NCBI RefSeq assembly: GCF_014268495.2
Contig: NZ_CP077087.1
Span: 988,501-1,052,500, forward strand
Source of the DNA: Pseudomonas monsensis
Lineage (GTDB): Bacteria > Pseudomonadota > Gammaproteobacteria > Pseudomonadales > Pseudomonadaceae
Reading direction: 5' to 3'
DNA length: 64,000 nucleotides
Part shown: one piece after another, positions 60,838 to 64,000 of the stretch
Position numbering within the stretch: position 1 is the stretch's first letter
How the letters are laid out: the number at the start of each line of letters is the position of its first letter
The notes under the pieces: model-generated
Told to the model about the DNA's origin: nothing
Databases searched by the model: none
The model's input: only the letters and a program-made list of their open reading frames with translations
Translations under genes and position numbers: made by a program

Positions 60838-61758
60838 TCAACGCGTTGCCGCCAGGCTCTCGAGAAAGCTTTCCAGCACCAAATGAGGGCGCCTGCCCTT
60901 GCGCGTGACCGATGCAAGGCTCAGGTCGTAGAACCGCGTCGTCGATTTCAGCGCACGCAAGCGCCCTTGTTGAACCCACAGGCTGGCGTAATGATCCGGC
61001 AGATAACCGATATAACGCCCGGTCAAAATCAGAAACGCCATACCCTCACGGTCAGACGCACTGGCGGTGCAGTTGAGCGCCTGGTAATGCGCCTGAATCT
61101 CCGCCGGCAAACGAAACGTCGGGGCAATCGCGTCCTGGTCATTAAGGCGCTGGTCTTCCAGTTGCTTGTCATCGACATAAAACAACGGATGACCCACCGC
61201 GCAGTACAGCAGCGAGCGCTCGCTGTACAACGGCTGATACTCCAGCCCCGACAACGCACTGGCCTGGGGTACCACGCCGACATGCAGGCGGCCGTCGAGC
61301 ACGCCTTGTTCGACTTCATTGGGGGCAATCATGCGGATCTGGATCTGCACGTCCGGCCCGCGTTCTTTCAATTGCGCCAGAGCGTGGGTGATGCGCATGT
61401 GGGGGAGGGTGACGAGGTTGTCGGTCAGGCCGATGATCAATTCGCCGCGCAGGTGCTGATGCAGGCCATTGACCTCGGTGCGGAAACTTTCCAGTGCACT
61501 TAACAGTTGCAGCGCCGACTGATAAACCTCACGCCCTTCTTCGGTCAGCGAGAACCCGGCGCGCCCGCGCTGGCATAGACGCAGGCCAAGGCGCTGCTCC
61601 AGATCGCTCATCTGCTGGCTGATCGCCGAGCGGCCGATGCCGAGCACGGTTTCTGCTGCCGAAAAGCCGCCGCACTCCACCACACTGCGGAAAATCCGTA
61701 GCAGGCGAATATCAAAGTCACTGACCTGAGCCAGTGGATCGGGGCGACGGCTGCTCAT
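60838..61758 (-). CDS. bauR: LysR-family regulator, BauR-like
   Basis: A 306-aa LTTR: the HTH region DFDIRLLRIFRSVVECGGFSAAETVLGIGRSAISQQMSDLEQRLGLRLC and an effector-binding domain with ELIIGLTDNLVTLPHMRI. It is divergent from the beta-alanine aminotransferase gene, as BauR is from bauA in P. aeruginosa, where it activates beta-alanine catabolism; the name rests on this context. A perfect inverted repeat (61786-61802) between the two genes is a candidate binding site. Confidence 0.87.
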   Translation of the reverse strand: MSSRRPDPLAQVSDFDIRLLRIFRSVVECGGFSAAETVLGIGRSAISQQMSDLEQRLGLRLCQRGRAGFSLTEEGREVYQSALQLLSALESFRTEVNGLHQHLRGELIIGLTDNLVTLPHMRITHALAQLKERGPDVQIQIRMIAPNEVEQGVLDGRLHVGVVPQASALSGLEYQPLYSERSLLYCAVGHPLFYVDDKQLEDQRLNDQDAIAPTFRLPAEIQAHYQALNCTASASDREGMAFLILTGRYIGYLPDHYASLWVQQGRLRALKSTTRFYDLSLASVTRKGRRPHLVLESFLESLAATR

Positions 61759-61785
61759 AATGTTGTGCTCATTGTTTAGCAGGGA

Positions 61786-61802
61786 TCTAACTGAAGGTTA
61801 GA
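61786..61802. promoter_or_regulatory. Candidate BauR binding site
   Basis: TCTAAC-TGAAG-GTTAGA: perfect 6-base arms with a 5-base spacer in the 138-base divergent region between bauR and bauA, about 95 bases before the bauA start. It resembles the dyad of LysR-type operators. Confidence 0.5.
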
Positions 61803-61896
61803 AAAGTTGGATTTCACCGACTTTATCGCCATGGCAATTTAGCTGCAACAACGCTTTCTATCTCCCTGACGCTTATGCCCTGCGAGGTTTTGCCCG

Positions 61897-63246
61897 ATGA
61901 ACATGCCTGAAAACGCGCCGTCGCCACTGGCCAGCCAACTGAAGCTGGACGCGCACTGGATGCCGTACACCGCCAACCGCAACTTCCAGCGCGATCCGCG
62001 TCTGATCGTCGGTGCCGAAGGCAGCTGGCTGTTCGATGACAAGGGCCGCAAGATCTACGATTCGCTGTCCGGTCTGTGGACCTGCGGTGCCGGTCATACC
62101 CGCAAGGAAATCCAGGAAGCCGTCGCCAAACAACTGGGCACTCTCGATTACTCGCCGGGCTTCCAGTACGGCCATCCGCTGTCGTTCCAGTTGGCCGAGA
62201 AAATCACTGACCTGACCCCGGGCAATCTGAACCACGTGTTCTTCACCGACTCCGGTTCCGAGTGCGCCGACACCGCGGTGAAAATGGTCCGTGCCTACTG
62301 GCGCCTGAAAGGTCAGGCGACCAAGACCAAAATGATCGGCCGTGCTCGTGGTTACCACGGTGTGAACATCGCCGGCACCAGCCTCGGCGGCGTCAATGGC
62401 AACCGCAAGCTGTTCGGTCAGGCGATGATGGACGTCGATCACCTGCCCCACACCTTGCTGGCCAGCAACGCGTTCTCCCGTGGCATGCCGGAGCAGGGCG
62501 GTATCGCCCTGGCCGATGAACTGTTGAAGTTGATCGAGCTGCACGACGCCTCGAACATCGCGGCGGTATTCGTAGAGCCAATGGCCGGTTCCGCTGGCGT
62601 ACTGGTGCCGCCACAGGGTTATCTGAAGCGTCTGCGCGAAATCTGCGATCAGCACAACATCCTGCTGGTGTTCGACGAAGTGATTACCGGTTTTGGCCGC
62701 ACCGGTTCGATGTTCGGCGCTGAAAGCTTTGGCGTGACCCCGGACCTGATGTGTATCGCCAAGCAAGTGACCAACGGCGCGATCCCGATGGGCGCAGTGA
62801 TTGCCAGCTCCGAGATCTACCAGACCTTCATGAATCAGCCGACCCCGGAATACGCTGTCGAATTCCCGCACGGCTACACCTACTCGGCGCACCCGGTGGC
62901 GTGCGCCGCTGGCCTGGCGGCACTCGATCTGCTGCAAAAGGAAAACCTGGTGCAGAGCGTGGCCGAGGTTGCACCGCATTTCGAGAACGCGTTGCACGGC
63001 CTGAAAGGTTCGAAGAACGTCATCGACATCCGTAACTATGGCCTGGCCGGTGCGATCCAGATTGCCCATCGTGATGGCGACGCCATCGTGCGTCCGTTCG
63101 AAGCCGGCATGGCCCTGTGGAAAGCCGGGTTCTATGTGCGCTTCGGCGGCGACACCCTGCAGTTCGGCCCAACCTTCAACAGCAAGCCGCAAGACCTCGA
63201 TCGTCTGTTCGACGCGGTTGGCGAAGTGCTGAACAAGCTCGACTGA
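61897..63246 (+). CDS. bauA: Beta-alanine/omega-amino acid:pyruvate aminotransferase BauA
   Basis: A 449-aa class III PLP-dependent aminotransferase. The N-terminus LDAHWMPYTANRNFQRDPRLI is typical of omega-amino acid:pyruvate transaminases. FDEVITGFGRTGSMF holds the PLP-contacting Asp260, and Lys289 in MCIAKQVTNGAIPMGAV is the PLP lysine. It transfers the amino group of beta-alanine to pyruvate, giving malonate semialdehyde and L-alanine. It is followed after 141 bases by the dehydrogenase that uses that product. Confidence 0.95.
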   Translation: MNMPENAPSPLASQLKLDAHWMPYTANRNFQRDPRLIVGAEGSWLFDDKGRKIYDSLSGLWTCGAGHTRKEIQEAVAKQLGTLDYSPGFQYGHPLSFQLAEKITDLTPGNLNHVFFTDSGSECADTAVKMVRAYWRLKGQATKTKMIGRARGYHGVNIAGTSLGGVNGNRKLFGQAMMDVDHLPHTLLASNAFSRGMPEQGGIALADELLKLIELHDASNIAAVFVEPMAGSAGVLVPPQGYLKRLREICDQHNILLVFDEVITGFGRTGSMFGAESFGVTPDLMCIAKQVTNGAIPMGAVIASSEIYQTFMNQPTPEYAVEFPHGYTYSAHPVACAAGLAALDLLQKENLVQSVAEVAPHFENALHGLKGSKNVIDIRNYGLAGAIQIAHRDGDAIVRPFEAGMALWKAGFYVRFGGDTLQFGPTFNSKPQDLDRLFDAVGEVLNKLD

Positions 63247-63387
63247 TTTACGCATGACCTGGAGCCGAGCTTGCTTGCGAAGGTGCACTGAAGCGCGCCA
63301 ATGCAGTTCGGTTCCGACCCAAAGCTACCTATATATAGAAGGCGCTCCCTGGCGGGCGCCCAGCGTACAAAATTCAGGAGTCCCCCG

Positions 63388-64000
63388 ATGAGCGTTATCC
63401 CGCATTTGATCAATGGCGAACTGGTGACCGAGAACGGTCGCGCGGTTGATGTGTTCAACCCGTCTACCGGTCAGGCGATCCACAAGCTGCCACTGGCCAG
63501 CCAGGCAACCATCCAGAAAGCCATTGATGCCGCCAAGGCTGCGTTCCCGGCGTGGCGCAACACGCCACCGGCCAAGCGCGCCCAGGTGATGTTCCGCTTC
63601 AAGCAACTGCTGGAGCAGAACGAAGCGCGCATCTCGCAATTGATCAGCGAGGAACATGGCAAGACTCTGGAAGACGCTGCCGGTGAATTGAAACGCGGTA
63701 TCGAGAACGTCGAGTTCGCCTGCGCCGCCCCGGAAATTCTCAAGGGTGAGTACAGCCGCAACGTCGGCCCGAACATCGACGCCTGGTCGGACTTTCAGCC
63801 ATTGGGCATTGTTGCCGGTATCACCCCGTTCAACTTCCCGGCGATGGTGCCACTGTGGATGTACCCGCTGGCGATCGTCTGCGGCAACTGCTTCATTCTC
63901 AAGCCATCCGAACGCGATCCAAGTTCGACCCTGCTGATCGCTCAACTGCTGCTGGAAGCCGGTCTGCCGAAAGGCGTGATGAGCGTGGTGCATGGTGACA
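63388..64000 (+). CDS. mmsA: CoA-acylating (methyl)malonate-semialdehyde dehydrogenase, 5' part
   Basis: The first 204 residues of an aldehyde dehydrogenase of the MmsA/BauC/IolA type, cut by the window end. VIPHLINGELVTENGRAVDVFNP, LISEEHGKTLEDAAGEL, GIENVEFACAAPEILKGEYS and VAGITPFNFPAMVPLWMYPLAIVCGN are typical, the last including the NAD-binding and catalytic Asn region; the active-site Cys lies beyond the window. It converts malonate semialdehyde to acetyl-CoA and CO2 with NAD and CoA. Start ATG 63388 has AGGAG upstream. In P. aeruginosa the equivalent gene after bauA is bauC. Confidence 0.93.
   Translation, partial: MSVIPHLINGELVTENGRAVDVFNPSTGQAIHKLPLASQATIQKAIDAAKAAFPAWRNTPPAKRAQVMFRFKQLLEQNEARISQLISEEHGKTLEDAAGELKRGIENVEFACAAPEILKGEYSRNVGPNIDAWSDFQPLGIVAGITPFNFPAMVPLWMYPLAIVCGNCFILKPSERDPSSTLLIAQLLLEAGLPKGVMSVVHGD

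Noticed and set aside
1..64000. tRNA, rRNA or known riboswitches
   Set aside because: I looked through the gene-free gaps and found no cloverleaf, no rRNA segments and no recognisable riboswitch core. Small regulatory RNAs cannot be excluded by eye.

Overview
The window is a high-GC, gene-dense chromosomal segment that looks like a fluorescent Pseudomonas (P. fluorescens group). The evidence is the gene content, the Pseudomonas-type Tad/PprAB pilus locus, a right half whose genes resemble the P. aeruginosa PA0130-PA0148 neighbourhood (gene numbers from memory), and many intergenic Pseudomonas REP-type inverted repeats. I saw no rRNA, tRNA, CRISPR array or prophage. The only insertion sequence is an intact IS481-type element.

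Left part (1-6.5 kb): a DUF4123 (type VI secretion adaptor-like) gene cut by or close to the window edge, an esterase-like lipoprotein, a MATE exporter, a 103-bp tandem repeat array, a small membrane protein, a MazG-like/CmoM pair and two paralogous DUF4136 lipoproteins.

6.6-21.8 kb: a complete Flp/Tad tight-adherence pilus locus. It has tadG-like, tadE-like, the sensor kinase pprA, the prepilin peptidase fppA, the response regulator pprB, an extra stand-alone receiver gene, the pilin flp, and the assembly operon rcpC-rcpA-tadZ-tadA-tadB-tadC-tadD plus a DUF3613 gene, mostly joined by ATGA overlaps. Next to it (21.9-25.3 kb, minus strand) are a TpsB/ShlB-type outer-membrane transporter and a glycine/valine-rich repeat lipoprotein, probably also surface-adhesion functions.

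25.7-35.8 kb: a fabG4-like reductase/MaoC hydratase operon divergent from a thiolase, a dCache-type chemoreceptor, a RIO-type kinase, the IS481 element and an MFS exporter. Two further copies of the CCCTCACCC/GGGTGAGGG-bounded repeat family lie here. The IS sits inside one of them with a visible 5-bp target duplication.

35.7-39.4 kb: a copper-response module with copA-cueR, copZ and a small exported protein. CueR-type palindromes lie upstream of copA and copZ. It is followed by a Bcr/CflA exporter, a tiny conserved-looking ORF (57 aa), an oxidoreductase/LysR divergent pair, an ArsR-like regulator and an MFS transporter.

45.8-64 kb: a purine/pyrimidine/beta-alanine region. It holds an adenine/adenosine deaminase, a 2OG-Fe(II) oxygenase, a BMP-family solute-binding protein with its matching ABC permeases and ATPase about 5 kb away, 8-oxoguanine deaminase, a RutR-like TetR regulator, an NCS2 nucleobase permease, and a bauR-bauA-mmsA/bauC catabolic unit (the last gene cut by the window end). 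Together these would import nucleobases or nucleosides, deaminate them, and carry beta-alanine (a pyrimidine breakdown product) through malonate semialdehyde to acetyl-CoA. Three perfect DnaA-box sequences cluster at 57.4-57.9 kb.
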